This document shows positions 36,716-50,339 of a stretch of DNA of 64,000 nucleotides, piece by piece. This DNA comes from Bombus terrestris (lineage: Eukaryota; Arthropoda; Insecta; Hymenoptera; Apidae): assembly GCF_910591885.1 (NCBI RefSeq), contig NC_063275.1:23238501-23302500 (forward strand), given 5' to 3'. Within the stretch, counting starts at the first letter, position 1; every line of letters starts with the position of its first letter. The notes beneath the pieces were generated by a model. It had not been told where the DNA came from and did not search any database. It worked only from the letters and a program-made list of their open reading frames with translations. The position numbers and the translations under genes were made by a program.

Positions 36716-39700
36716 TCAGGAAGACTGAATTTCGTCTATATTTATGTGAGCAATAAATCGTAGCCTCATTTGCAAAGCAGGTCTTAGTCTTCGTATAATA
36801 CATTCCACTTCGTTCTTCATCATATCCCCGACAAACATGTACTTTATATGATATCTATTGTAGTTAATATTAAGATTAATATATTCAGAATAAAAATAAT
36901 AGAAATATTTTATCAGAGAGTTATATCAAAATAAGTTGATAAAAAAGGATACAGTAAATCACAAACTGGGTCCATGTATTTTAGATGAGTTTGAACTCGA
37001 TCGACTTGTTCAAGCATTTCATATAGACGAACTGTTAATTCTACGACACAATTCGGTCTTTCAGCATTAAATCTTGCTAAAGTAGGTCCAATTAAATGAC
37101 ACGCATATATCAATTGTTCTTCGCTATTTACAACTGGTTGAAGTTTCTCTTTAATAAATCTAAATAAAATTGGATTTTATCAGGTTATATTATAATTACT
37201 AAAAATATATAGTATTCAAAATTTAAACTTACTGAGGCATAGTAGTTATTTGTCCAACACCGGCATGATGCCACACAGAATGTGCCAATGCCAGCATATA
37301 ACTGAATTTATTTTCTAATAAACTATTATGCGTGTTATTAAAATTAAACATTTGAAATGGAGTTAAATTACTGTAATTCCAATTAGCTAGACCTGGACTG
37401 CTAATAGTTGCAACTAATCGGTCATGAAGGGCTGACCAATAACACTCTGGTAAAGCAGCCAATAACAATCCCACACAATTTATCCATAAATGAATTTCAT
37501 CTGACGGTATCACTGTGTACCTAATAAACTCGAAATTAAAAAGTTGAAGAACCTAAGTATATAGTAATATCTCATTGCATCTTACCCTTTTGCAACTACA
37601 TCTAATAATGAATTGGCAACTATATTTGCAGCAACAGGGACAGCCATAAGTTCGACGCATGTGACATACAATGCATGTGCAGCAGGATTGGGAAATTCAT
37701 TAAATCTCCAATCAGTAGCAGGAAAATGAGCTGTACCTGACATTGCTAAAAATTTCGACAGGCGATTATAAAATACTATTTAATAAAAAAAATACTATTT
37801 AAAAAATACTATTTAATAAAATCACCTACTTTCCACAATTCTTCGTACTAAGCGAATATAATAATCTAATTCTGGCATCCATGCGATAACTTCATCAATA
37901 GATCGAGTCATGTACATTTGATAAGCTTCTGAGAGTGCCCATCCTGGTGCCCTAATTTCTTTTAAGGAACCAAAAACAGCTGTCACTAATCGTCGTTTCA
38001 TACCTGGTCTGTCTCTTAATTTACGTTCATAATAATGTAAAGTATTATAAAGGTACGTAACAGGCCGATCTAAAAAAATGGAACAAAACGAATCAGAGTA
38101 ATTCAAATATAAGGATTATATTATTATCGTTAATAGAGAAGTGTATACGAACCATGGAATTTATATAAGCATCCTAAATGTTCTAGCAATGTTTCTAAAC
38201 TTTTCGACACAGCTGGTATTTCCAAATACCTATGTACAACGATATCGAAAACAGGCAAAAATCGTAAGCATACATTTCCAAAATAAACTGGCAAACTTTG
38301 ATATTGACTAGGTCCTCCGCTAGTTTGTTCCATAATACCTTCTGGAGCAAATTTCTCTGGGAATTTTCTATGAAATGCAAGATGTTTTTCATGCCAGTTC
38401 GATTGTTTCCAATGCTCCGGAGAATTTTCTTTCACGAACTCTTGGGTTCTGTTTCTCAATTCAATAGCTTTTAATAACAATAATTGAATTATAAAAAAGC
38501 ATACTTGCGCGTCACTGCCTTCGTGAGTCCTTAGTACCAGACAAAGAACTAATCTATCAATAGTTACAATGTTGTATTTCCATATCATATCGTTAACTGT
38601 ATCTACACATTTATTTACATGTTGTCCACCCACGCTATTAGCAAATTCAAATACGAGATAATCACAGAATTTTCGGAGATGCGCCGACAAAGCTCGGGCT
38701 CCAATCCGTTCTAAGATTTTATATGCGATCGGACTAATTCGATCAGTTTCGAAAATAATCTTCCACAAAAGGCATAAAAATAGAGGTGGTGTACCAGGTA
38801 CTGAAAAGTGTGCTATTATATCATTTTCATTACTCATAGAAGCCCAATTTCGATACTCTTCTTCCACCGCTTTCTTAATCTGTTGTTTGTTTTCTTTTGG
38901 TACGCTATTTTGCTGAAAAAATTCGCTTAACACCGGAGGAAAACATTGAAGAGTGTGATTAGCCCACGAGTGTGGGGTATTCTGCATAATTGTGTTCAAC
39001 AATTCCTTGCACCATGTTCCACTGTGACTGTCTGATCCAGTTCCTGTTACGTGCATAGAACGTGCCAGCGTTAATACTAAAGCTCTATTCAACTCCTCAG
39101 ATTCTGCTGACACAAGAGTTTTAGGTTCTGATAAAAATCGAGATAATTGCGGTTGCACTTCAGCTGATCCCAATCCAGTAATTAAACGAAGAGCAGTGCT
39201 TTCCACACATAGATGAAGTTGTGTTTGATTAGTTTGTGGCACAGCTGCAAGGCTATGTAAATGAGACAAAAGTTGCACTCTGTAATGCGGTTGTATATGA
39301 TGCATCCTATAACTAAACATTTCCAAAAGAGTATATAATGTTCCCCACGCATGAGACTTGAAAACTGTTGGAAGCAATTGGCTGATGAAACCTTTGATGC
39401 CAAGACTTTCAATCTCAGTGTATACTAGTAATCTACTATAAGTTTCAACCAATGCTGGTGCCAATGCCATATTGCTTTTGGATTGTGCCGATTTGATAAC
39501 GTGAGTAACGATGCTATGTATTAGGCTCATTTTAGAGTGAACAGTCAATGAATCCAAAATTGACATCGATAATGGCGTCGTTGGTCCACTTGCGAGGGCT
39601 GCGTTATTTTGTAAGGTTTGCATCGGCTGCTGTTGCTGACCTTTTTGAGTACCAAGTATAGTATCTACTAAAGCTGCCATTGGTCTACCAAAATACTCTT

Positions 39701-41798
39701 GATTTGTAGAATATGCATTACATAGCAAAGCAATGCGGTAATCAGATCCCATACAAAGAGAAGTGTTAGGCATAACTAAATGTTGTAAAAATTCATGGTG
39801 AAGTTTCAATGTGTGTGGTATTGGTCTGTGAATATTGGAGTGTTCTGACTGAGCTTTTTTTAGCAAATGTATCCATATACACGTAATAGCCATTTGATGT
39901 GTGCATAATGCTTGAGTATAATCCGGTACCGGTAACGGTTCCTTTTCTGGATATAGAAGGTCGTATAATTTTAATACTGGTAAAAAGTTTGATAGTGGGT
40001 TTCTCTGAATACTTCCAGAAATGAATTGCAGCAAGACCCACATTAAGTGATCTCTCCCTTTCCTTAAGTCTCTTCCTGCTAATTTATCGTGTATTGCCAT
40101 TACGATACTCGGGAAACAAGCGTACGAAAAAAGTACAAAGTATATAAGCTGTGATGAGAGATGTAACCACACATAATGATTTGCAACAGTTCCATCAGTT
40201 CCTTCTGCCGGTAACGTTTCATTTTCTGCACGTTCCATAGCAAGAATTACAAGTTCTACCAATTGCTCTTCCAAAGCTATACATCGTTGTTTTTGCTGTA
40301 ATAGAAGCAACATAAAATTATTATATACTTATATTATCATATTAGCATTATTTTATTATTATAAGCACACCTGTTTTTGTAAACCAAGCATCGAACACAC
40401 CATATCCCTACTATAAGGTTGTTCTAATACATATCTCAGTAATTCAGTTTGTGGTTTGAGTAAATCCTCATCATAAGGCAAATTTCCTTTTAATGAAAAT
40501 TTTAATGTTGTGGTATCAAGTACCCAAGGATTGATTAAATCAGCATATCCAGTATGTTCCACTACTGGTAACATTTTTGAATGCCCAACTATAGATACCA
40601 TTTGCGCAGTATTGCGAAAACTTTCAACAAAGTTTGAAAGCAATTTTGCTAATTTCTAAAAAAACAAATTATATTAGATGTTATTAAATTTAACAAAGTA
40701 TGATAGGTTTTATCTTTGAAGGAAGTAACATACCCAGTGTGGCCAGTTTTTACCATCAGGATAAGCCTTTTGAATTTCAGTTACAATAAAATATCCTGGC
40801 AACAAACAAGCATTTCTATCAAAAATATATTCAATTACATTTTCTAAAGCTTTCAATTGAGGCTGAATAGATGCATCTAATCTCGATGGAATTGTTTGTG
40901 CTTTCTCTTTGCATCCCTATAAGCATATAATCAGCATTCATTAATCTAAACTTGCATTACTTTGAAATTAATTTTGCTGACACTTACCTTCATTATTTCT
41001 CTGACACCCTTGTAATCAACTCCTCCAATAATGTGTCGAATAAGAACAAAACATTCAACCCAAAAATCTTCTAACTGATATTGAAGTTTATCACAATTTA
41101 ATATACATTCACAAACAAGTCTGAAATTATATACATTTTACATATAATATTTGATAAATGATACCTTATTTTCAAATTAACCTACCTTGCTGGCAAAACA
41201 CTAGATGCAACTAAGTTTTCAAGTAGTGACAATAATAATTGCAATCTCCTATGATTAGTCATAGCTGCTGCCATAGATAAAAATTGTCTTACTGCGTTCT
41301 CTTGTTGTTCTTTGGATAAATTTGACATAGCAGATGATAATTCTGTTTGCCATGTTGATATTTTTTCGCTTTCACTATTTGGGTGATGTACCAGAACACA
41401 GCTAAAAGCTTCTTCTATAGCTTCCACTTTCTAGTTTTACAAAGTGATAAAAATAATTATTATTGAAATAAAAATATAATCTCAGATTGCAACAAAACTG
41501 AGAGGGAAGAATATAGAAATAATATGACTATTATTTTCATTAATATTATCTTCGATAAAAAAACTATTTAGAAACAAGTGTGTAAATATCTATATTAAAC
41601 ACACGTTTATTTAATCTGAAATAATTTTAATTATATAGCTGTAAAAAATTGAATCTTAACCTTAATCTGTTTTTTTAAATTACTATAAGACAACAATAAT
41701 AAATAATATATAAGATAAATGCATTAGTTAATGTGCACATAATGTATACTTACTAAAATATCATTAACAATGGTAGTGATTTGAATTTCACTCGTCAT
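36716..41798 (-). CDS. MED23: Mediator complex subunit 23
   Basis: A tail-module subunit of Mediator that links activators to RNA polymerase II in the nucleus. Eleven exons on the - strand: 41798-41754, 41430-41186, 41120-40988, 40916-40734, 40655-40371, 40295-38153, 38069-37830, 37745-37586, 37520-37233, 37159-36953, 36854-36716 (TGA). Every phase closes and the CDS totals 1,355 residues, close to the roughly 1,370 of animal MED23. Recognisable MED23 segments include FHDRPVTYLYNTLHYYE across the 38153/38069 junction, DWRFNEFPNP, LALAHSVWHH and THLKYMDPVCD. Two junctions were set by homology over the simple ORF ends: donor A|GTAGGT at 37829, and donor CT|GTATCC at 36952, which leads to a final exon coding YMFVGD..RPALQMRLRFIAHI. 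The 714-codon central exon is unusually long for this gene-rich block. Confidence 0.95.
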
Positions 41799-44700
41799 CT
41801 TTTGGTTAAAAAATCTTATGCTGCAATAGTATAAAATCTATAAATCACTGTATAATAATTTATGTTTCATTTAGTTCTTTCATTATTTTTTTCAATATTC
41901 ACAGTCAACGTCCAATAACATTGATTTGTAAACACAATTCATATTCTGTTTACGTTTGCATAACATAAATTTGCATTTGAATGAAAAAGTACGATCGGTA
42001 TCGGTAATATGAACTCCTGGTATGCACTGTCTCACACGCGCATAGAGCTTATACTAACAGTAAATGTATAGTATGTATAGATATAGGGGCCTACGATTAG
42101 GAATATACAGCACAGTCGTACACAGGTCTGGAAACTCTTATGGAGGAATAAGGCATAATGATCGGATGATGTTGGTCAATCTGTCTGCAGCAATGTAACT
42201 GGATCTATTTGCAAAGGATTCGTTGCACAGCGCGATCTTGCGTCTGCACCTGCAATACTTCTGTATTATGGCGGTAAACCATGCATATACGGTTGGTAAA
42301 CGATCTGCGACTACCTGGCAAAGAATTTCACGCAAAAATAAAAGTCGGTTTGAAGCAATTCCTTTTTTTAAATATAAGCTTTACTTTAAACATCTACGCA
42401 AGTGTTGCAACAATACATTATTATTATAATTACAATACATATTATTATAATTATAACTATTTGATAATAATGTACTTCAATCCAATATATAATAATCATG
42501 TATCGTGCCGAACTGTAGCCCAAATAAAAGTTAGTATTATAAAAAACTATTTTTATAGCGAAGAACGAGAATCTTCGTAGAAAATGGGCAGCATTGATTA
42601 GATAGGGCGTTAGGAATCGGGTTAGAGAATATATGAAAAATATTTTGAAGAACATTAAATAGTATAGTATCAAATTATAAAATTTTTTAATGAATCAAAA
42701 AAAAAAAAAATTAAAAACAAATTTATTTTCCGTTATGATCCTCTAATAGATTTAATATATGTACGTACATACTATAAAAGTATTAAAAATACATTTGATT
42801 TGGAAATTATGCTTTTCCATTAGAAATAATAGTATTTATTAGTGAATCACATAATTAATGTCTATTTAAACAACTTTTTCTCTGTACCAGATGAAATAAT
42901 GTACATGTATTTATTTTAAATAAATTGTGAAAAATAATGAAAAGTAGTTTAGGTTACTTTATATTCTTTACCTTTATTGTGCGTAGATATTGTTTTTGCT
43001 GCAGGATGGCGCTAAATGCAAAATCCTAACAAATAAATCGAGGATCTATAGTAGCGCCATGGTTTGTAAAGCACGACTCTTGACATTAAGAGCCTTACTC
43101 CCACTACGAAAGTTCCTACACCTGTATGTACGGCTGTGCGTTAGACAGATTATAGCACGGAAATTCTCAAGATTTACTTTGACTTTGCTGTTATGCTGTG
43201 GGCTGCATTTCTCCAGTTTTCAGCTCACTTAACCCGGTGTCCCTGACAAGTTTGCGACGGTACAAGCGAATTGTCTCATTGTATCGGCCTTGGATATTTA
43301 GAAAATCTGTCTAATGTGGCAGAGGACTTACGCCTCCATTTCTGTAGATTATGTGTATTCATTCTATCGTAATCCTGCATCCGCGATTTACCGCAGGAAT
43401 TGAGTATCCCTGGCCTGAAATTTGCCAGGGAATCGGAAACAATCTGGTAGAAACAACTATTTACACACAAGATGTACACTTGCATACACGTTTTCGTAAA
43501 AGCAGAAGTAAAAAGGTTCATTTCGCAGATGCGGTTCTATCGAGAAAGAGCGTTCTGATTGGACGATCTCAGCGCCTCTTCTCGAAATCAAAGCAAACTT
43601 TTATATAAAAAGAAAGAGACTCCTTCTTCTCTGGTTTTCACCGTGTTGTTGCAAAGAAAAATCCACAGGGATATAAAGATAGAGTGCGTGAGCGGGTTGA
43701 AAAAGCGATATAGGAATAGGAAGAGAATGCTGTATAGAGAACTATTCGTGCATATTCGCTACATATTCGTATAATAAATATGTAAGTACAACACCGATAA
43801 ACGAGCGGCGTTAGACACATGCCTCATTAGATAAGGATAGAAAGCGCCTCTATGCAGCGTTCTATTCCTATTCCTATATCGCATCCACGCTAACATATGA
43901 CTCGCGTACATTATCTTTATATTTTTATGGAAGAATCTGTGAAAAAGGAAATAAAAATATTGAGCAGCCATGAAAATATTTCACTTCATACTAAACCGAT
44001 AAAGTAGATTGTAGATGACGCAAGTTCTTACTGTCGCGTACCGCCACAACGGCGAACATTTCGTTCAAATCTTTGGTTGTTAGTGTTTATGACAACCTTG
44101 CTCAAAAGATGTAAACTGCAGCTTGAAAACGCTTTTTAATAAGATTTTTATGTTAAAAGATTCGTTGCAAATACTTTCTATATTTGGGATAGACCTAATT
44201 ACTGAAGGAAAGAAAGAAATCAATCGTATCTCCGACTGCGATAATTATATAACCTACATATACAATTGGAAGATTGAAGCAAAGTATGTTCCCTGTAAAG
44301 TCTAATGTGAAATCGACGTTGCTCTGTGGACCAGCAGAGTTGAGTCAATCTTTTATGTTTGAGGTAAATGAATCAAAAAATATAAACATAATAATATTTT
44401 GTACATACAAACGTAGTTCAGTAATTTAAAATAAATAGTAGAATTAGGATTGCACAGTGATAGAGAAATTTGCGCGAACTGGATACAATATAGAATAAGA
44501 TTTCTTAATTTCTTTTTCCAAAAAGATCAAAGTTTAAATAGATTAGAGATACTTAATGAGTTATTAAAAAATATAAACAATAATTGTTTAAACGTTTACA
44601 TGAAATAATTTATAATTGCAAAAATGTATTTCAAACTCAAATACTCGTGTCGATACGATATTGATGTACAGTTGTGTTTTGTTACTGGTCGCGAGGAAGG

Positions 44701-46078
44701 ATCAAATATGACCAATTAGCAAGGCAAGGTTTAGAATAGATATTTTTCTTTGGCGTGAAATTACATACGTATTTATATGTAGCAAAGAATTCGGATTACA
44801 TCGAATATGACTCGATATCTGAAATTTTTGAAAGACTTCATAACTCTTGAATTTTAAATCTTCACAGATTTTTAGTCTTTAAAATTTCTATAAGTCATGA
44901 ATTTCTAAAAAATCTAGATAGATTTCAAAATTTGAAAAGTTTAATGGTAATTTCTTATTCTCCTGATATGTTGTTTTGTCCTTCATATCTTAAAATAAAG
45001 AAATCTATCAATTTATCTTTAATATTATACGTATTCAATACCTATCAAGGTTTTAAAATTGAAATATATCAGCAATTTCAAAATTTATCAAAAATTTAAA
45101 AACTCAAGACCTATCAAGAGTTTCAATGCATTGAAGACAAAGTAACATACATGTATAATTTCTTATAATATTATAAATACTTCAACTTCTCTAAATTTCA
45201 TAGAACTGTAGAATCAACATGGAAGAAATAGTGACGAAAAAATATTAAACGAGTCCTTGGAATTCCCTTGCGTAGCCCGAATGTTAATAAACAGAATTTG
45301 ATAACATACTTTAAAAAATTACAAATGTGAAACGTTGACCCGTAATGAGATAAGTCTTTCTAAGTATCCAACCATATTTGAAATGTTTCCTCCGTCTCAC
45401 GAAGACGTGCAAGGAGTGGTGGGGATATTAATGGCCAGTTAGCAATGCAGGGTTTCCGTCGGTTAGCAAGGCAGTGCTGTATACAATATATAGCGCCTAT
45501 AACATACTGAAAACATACGGAAACATGATAAGATTGATACGTTGTTTCCAAATCTCAAAAGCATTCTAAATATTAGCATTAAAAGTCAACATTATTGCAC
45601 GGTCGGTGCTCGTTATGGAACTGTTTTGTTAAAAATGGTATGGACATTTCCGGAATCGAGTTTTCCTTCGTAGGTAGCAATTTACTGGGCCGAAGAAGGA
45701 CGCCGCGTCGTTTACATTACACCAACTCCGTTGGAGAGACTGCCGGCAGCCTGTCACGATAGAAGTAATCCAGCACCCGCGGCTTTCAAGCTGATGAGAT
45801 TTATGTAAGCGGAACACTTTTCTTGCGGCGCTTCTGCACGTGCATCGGCCTTCGGGATTCGTTTCTAAAAAGAGCGCCAGATTTATATCCATTTAACTAA
45901 ACTAAATCGCTTATTTTGAAATCGTTTGTTTCACTTGAATTTTGAATCTCGAATGTCGGTTAATATATTGCGGACTTACTCACTTCGTTCTAAGACGCAG
46001 AAGAATTTATCAGTTCTTTTTGATCTTCTAAGAAGAAAGATCGTGTTATTTTTCCAAAACTCGTTCATGGTCGTTTTG

Positions 46079-46106
<28 letters not shown>
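46079..46106. repeat. Poly(T) tract, 28 bases
   Basis: Uninterrupted T run. It may be the A-tail of a retroposed sequence on the - strand or simple slippage; no element body was recognised beside it. Confidence 0.9.
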
Positions 46107-46109
<3 letters not shown>

Positions 46110-47976
46110 ATAGAAAACCTTCGTGCATATGTTACGTGTATTATATAAAACATTTAGAAATTACATTTCGTCTTTATCGTAGTGAGGCGTAATTATCCTG
46201 AATATACTGGTTAAATTTGAGATCAATCTGAGAATGTAAACAATAGTTATAAAACATTTGTTGTAAACATATATTTAGTAAAAAATTAGAATATAGCCAA
46301 AGAGTCACCTTAAGCATATAATAAATGTTAAAGATGGTCTTTTTCACTGAATATTAAGACTTATTAATGTAACGAATAATTGGTTGCTTAATACTTCTAT
46401 GATCTTTGTGAAATATATATTTGCACTAAATATTTTGTAATCACTATATATATTTTCAGATTTATTTCAAACTTTACCGATAGAACCATTCGTATTTCGT
46501 GATAATATTAACACTAAAAAATTTCTATAAGCATTCAAATACTTTCGTGAGCTACTATATATTAACCGATGGAATCATAGTGAAGGATCGCAGCGTTACG
46601 CCATAGAATAATAATATGTAGAACGGTTTCAAATTCGAGAAGTTTGTTCAACGTACCGGAAGCGATAGATCAAGGAACATTAGTTACTTCACACGTCACA
46701 CGCGACAGGTATTGACATTCTACGTGCATAAACATATGCGTTGTTTAGAAGCGATCGTATTTTCAGAAGAGGCTGCGTTAACTGCACATAGATCACGCTA
46801 GAGAGGTTACTCATTCTCAGCTGCTTTATGTAGCGAACTACAATGAGATACGCAGTATAGTATCGCACAAAGAACTTTGATTCATCGTTGAATAAATTTG
46901 CTTGAACCGAGTTACAATTTGCAAATATAGCGTGGTATAAATGTAACGATATATAAATCGAACGCTTCGTAAAGAATTGAAAAAAGAAGGACTATTTTCA
47001 CGTATGTACGTACATATACACACGAAACTTAAGCTTTCGTTATCGTTAATCGTTCGAAATTATCTTCGATTTTAACGAATGATACTTGAAACGATTTTAC
47101 AGAAACAGCCTGCAGATTCGATTTCAAAACTCTATTCTTGGCCGATTTTTCCTTGAAAAAATGATGCTTCTTTACAAATAAGAAATTTAAGAGAAAATTC
47201 TTAATTATATCTCGTTCAATCATATCATATATACGTATCCACACGGAGAATTAATACCAACAACAAGCTGGAGATCAAACGCATGAAAAATGATCGATAT
47301 CGTTTTCATTTTTTTCCAAGTCAATTTTAACTACGCAAACACTTACGAAGCTAATCCTTCGCGGATAAAACGAGGCAGTTTCGAAACGTTTATTCTTTCG
47401 GTTAGATAAACAACGGAGTCCGCAATTTTTATACGCGATTCATCGTGGCACCAGAAGCAAGAGTAAAATAAACGGTGGAACCGGGGTCGTCGCAAATCAG
47501 CTGCTTCCTTCTTCTACGGTTTATTTTTCAAAGCTGAGATTTTATCTGTCCACGCTTGAGGATTCGTCGAACCGTGCCTTCTGGCGAATGAGGAAAATTC
47601 TCTTCTCTAACCGCGCCTCTTCACTTTACTTTGCTTTTTTCACATATGTAGGTTGCAGTTCATTTCTCCAATTATCTCGCTTCTTAGTTCTACCGTGTAT
47701 GTATACACGAGATGCATACCTATATATAGTATAGTCTGTAAAAATGCAGAAACGTTGGTCGAAATGCGGTAGCAATACCTATACGAATGTTAATCTAGTT
47801 CAGGCTTTCATTTAAATTTTAAAATCAATTTAATCAAATTAATAGTAAGCAACGACACTTACTGCGTCCTCATTGAATCAAGAAATTATACATTTAAGTA
47901 CCTATTCAGTATACATACTATAAAGTATGATATTTAAAATAGTGATATTTAGTGTGATATTTAGTGATATAATAGT

Positions 47977-48071
47977 AAAATAGTGATATTTACTATTTAA
48001 ATATCACTATAAAAATAGTGATAGTAAATATCACTGTAAAATAGTGATATTTACTATTTAAATATCACTAT
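47977..48071. repeat. Twin 34-bp palindromic repeats
   Basis: Two identical 34-bp copies (47977-48010 and 48038-48071), each built as ATAGTGATATTT - 7-base loop - AAATATCACTAT, a perfect 12-bp stem. Between them is a degenerate third copy (ATAGTGATAGTAAATATCACTGT), and to the left (47930-47975) several half-copies of TAGTGATATTT. It can form tandem hairpins. Confidence 0.9.
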
Positions 48072-49417
48072 TTGTGTCGATGTTAGAGTTAGAAATCTTT
48101 CTATTAATTTAGATTCTATAATTTTAAAGAAGTAAAACAATCTTATAATTTAAAGGAAGCACATAGATCCAACTTGTAATTAAACAATTGGCGAATCTGT
48201 AGATGAAAAGGAATGTTAAATCGAAAGAAAAATTTGCAAAATAATCGTTTTGTTATTGCATATGGGCTTTTAGAAGTCAATCCAATGACGTTGTAATATT
48301 CCATTATATATAATTACGCGAATGGTAGAGAATAAAATCATTAGAGTTCAAAAAATTCGATATTTTAGCGTAATAATTCGTATGAATTAATCATGGATCA
48401 CTGATAACGTAATATACATTTAGATTCGTTTATTTAATTATAAACAAAATTTAAATTTTGACAGAGATACGATTCCCTATAGATCTATTCGAGTACTGTT
48501 ATGTAATTTTGATTTACTCTCGGTTGGAGTGCGCGGATTTAGACATTGTGTTGGATTTAAAAGAACTGACTGATTATATATTAGATTTACAAATGCTATA
48601 ACGCTTTCACTTTTGGAAACGAAGTTTATTGATTTTGAAACAGGTTTACACCAAGACAATAAACGAAACGCTATTTTACGTTTATTACGGCATCCATTTA
48701 CTTAAGCTATATTGCTCGCGGGATCTTTGCGCCGTTTGTTTATTTTCCAGTTACCAATCATTCTCGATGCCGAATTTTTTCAATAAATTATTATATTCAG
48801 GTGTTCGTGGTAATCACTTAAACGTTTCAGATTTTCTTTACAGATATATATCTATCATTTATGTTACAAGTTACGAGATACGAAAGGACACATTACTGTC
48901 TCTTAAATTTCAAGGAAAAAGCTTTAAAACAATATTTCCTAGACATAATTTCCTATTCAAAGAATACATACAATAGCGTAAGGAAAATATGCTTTATACA
49001 TATATATACGCATAAAATGAATGAAATATACCACGACATACAGTAGTCGCAAATAACACGTATAAAAATATATTCATAAAACATAGTATTTTGATTAAGA
49101 TATAGCGTAATATAATAGTATCATTTTAATACTATTATAACGATATAATAATACATTGTAGAATTCATGCGATTAACTCGAAACAAGGCGCAAAACTTAC
49201 TGATAGATGTTCACTGCTTAAATTGATAATAATTATAATGAAATATAGTAGCACGATAATTAATTGTTATTACAACAACGCAATAACGATATAATGTATC
49301 TTAAGAAGGTAGGGTAAATACGATTTGGTAAGATAATGTAAGAAAATCCAAGTGGATCACATCTGCTTCGAACGAACTGCGATCATTCTGTAATAAGGTT
49401 GCATTACGCGCGCGTAG

Positions 49418-50339
49418 TGCAACAGTGAATCCGCTTTCGATTATGAAATCGAACGCAAAACGATCACGAAGAAATCAATACCCTAGGTACTTGGAGGACT
49501 ATAAGGCTCTCGCAAAGCTGCTCGTCCAGCTACACACCTTCGCCACTTTGCCTTCTGTGCTCTTGATCGACGACTTCGACGCCTATACCGGTAGCTATAA
49601 AGAAAGTGAGGTGTTGCAAGATGTACACACTGCCAGAACGTGTTCTTTGATTCTCGACACGATGAATTCTTGCGCGCAAATCCTGAAAACCAACGTAAGT
49701 AACGATACACGGTTTGCTGGCTAGAAGTATTAAGACATCTACTAATTACATTTGCTGGGAATTTTACCGAGGATCACGCTTGCTGGAAGATTTATTGGAA
49801 TTTCCTTTTTTTTTTCTTTTTTTGTAAACTGTATTTATTGACAATTTTATTACCAATTAGATCTTTTTGGAAATCTTACTGAAAATAACGTCTGTTAAAA
49901 ATTGCAGTGTAAAACGCGTATGATGCGAGTGAGACGACAGATTTGTAGTAGAATAACTAGGAACTAGAAACACTGAAATGCATTTAATACTTACGGCTGG
50001 TTGTGTAACTCGATGAAACAAATATTTGGGAAACAAACTATACCGAAAAGGAAAGAAGAAATTATTATGAAAGAATAAAGAAACATTTGTCTGCGTTTGC
50101 TTCAGGTACATGTGTGCGCTTGGTCCTCTTCCGCGATGCAAGACATTAGCCTGTACACGATATACTTCATCAACGTTTGGAGTATAACAGACGAAAAGGA
50201 GACTAATACGATATTGCTGCAAAAATACATGCAGGAGGCTCCCACTGAACAGTGTCCGACCTATAAATACTGTAAACTCGAAGATGGAACAAGAGTGTTG
50301 AAAGAAGTTCTGTATGAAGCTACGAGGGAAGAATCTTAG
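49418..50339 (+). CDS. SWSAP1-like RecA-fold protein, C-terminal two exons (5' exon not found)
   Basis: If correct, an ATPase-like partner of the SWIM-domain protein SWS1 (ZSWIM7) in homologous recombination. Exons: about 49418-49694 (phase-0 end, TTN|GTAAGT) and 50106-50339 (TAG), with acceptor TTTGCTTCAG. The only upstream in-frame ATG is 49443, but the frame is open back to 49332. The segment VNPLSIM before that ATG aligns with the strand before the conserved QYP block of SWSAP1, so the exon probably starts at an acceptor near 49415-49424. Visible: RRNQYPRYLEDYKAL, a helix, then the Walker B-like PSVLLIDDFDAYTG, a helix with TCSLILDTMNSCAQIL, and strand VHVCAWSSS after the intron. No Walker A (GxxxxGKT/S) was found upstream. 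The identification rests on layout and motifs and is moderate. Confidence 0.5.

Larger units (their letters stand above)
41799..49330. other. Gene-poor region between MED23 and the SWSAP1-like gene
   Basis: The first few hundred bases are the MED23 promoter and 5' UTR side. The rest is A+T-rich with only small ORFs, several starting with GTG/TTG. It holds an A12 run at 42698, a T28 tract at 46079, degenerate TCAAAATTT-type sequence at 44.8-45.1 kb and a hairpin repeat at 47.97-48.07 kb. An upstream exon of the SWSAP1-like gene would be expected here, but none was found. Confidence 0.5.

Noticed and set aside
37822..37829. AG|GTGATT donor for the MED23 exon
   Set aside because: It breaks the frame into the next exon; A|GTAGGT four bases earlier restores the MED23 sequence.
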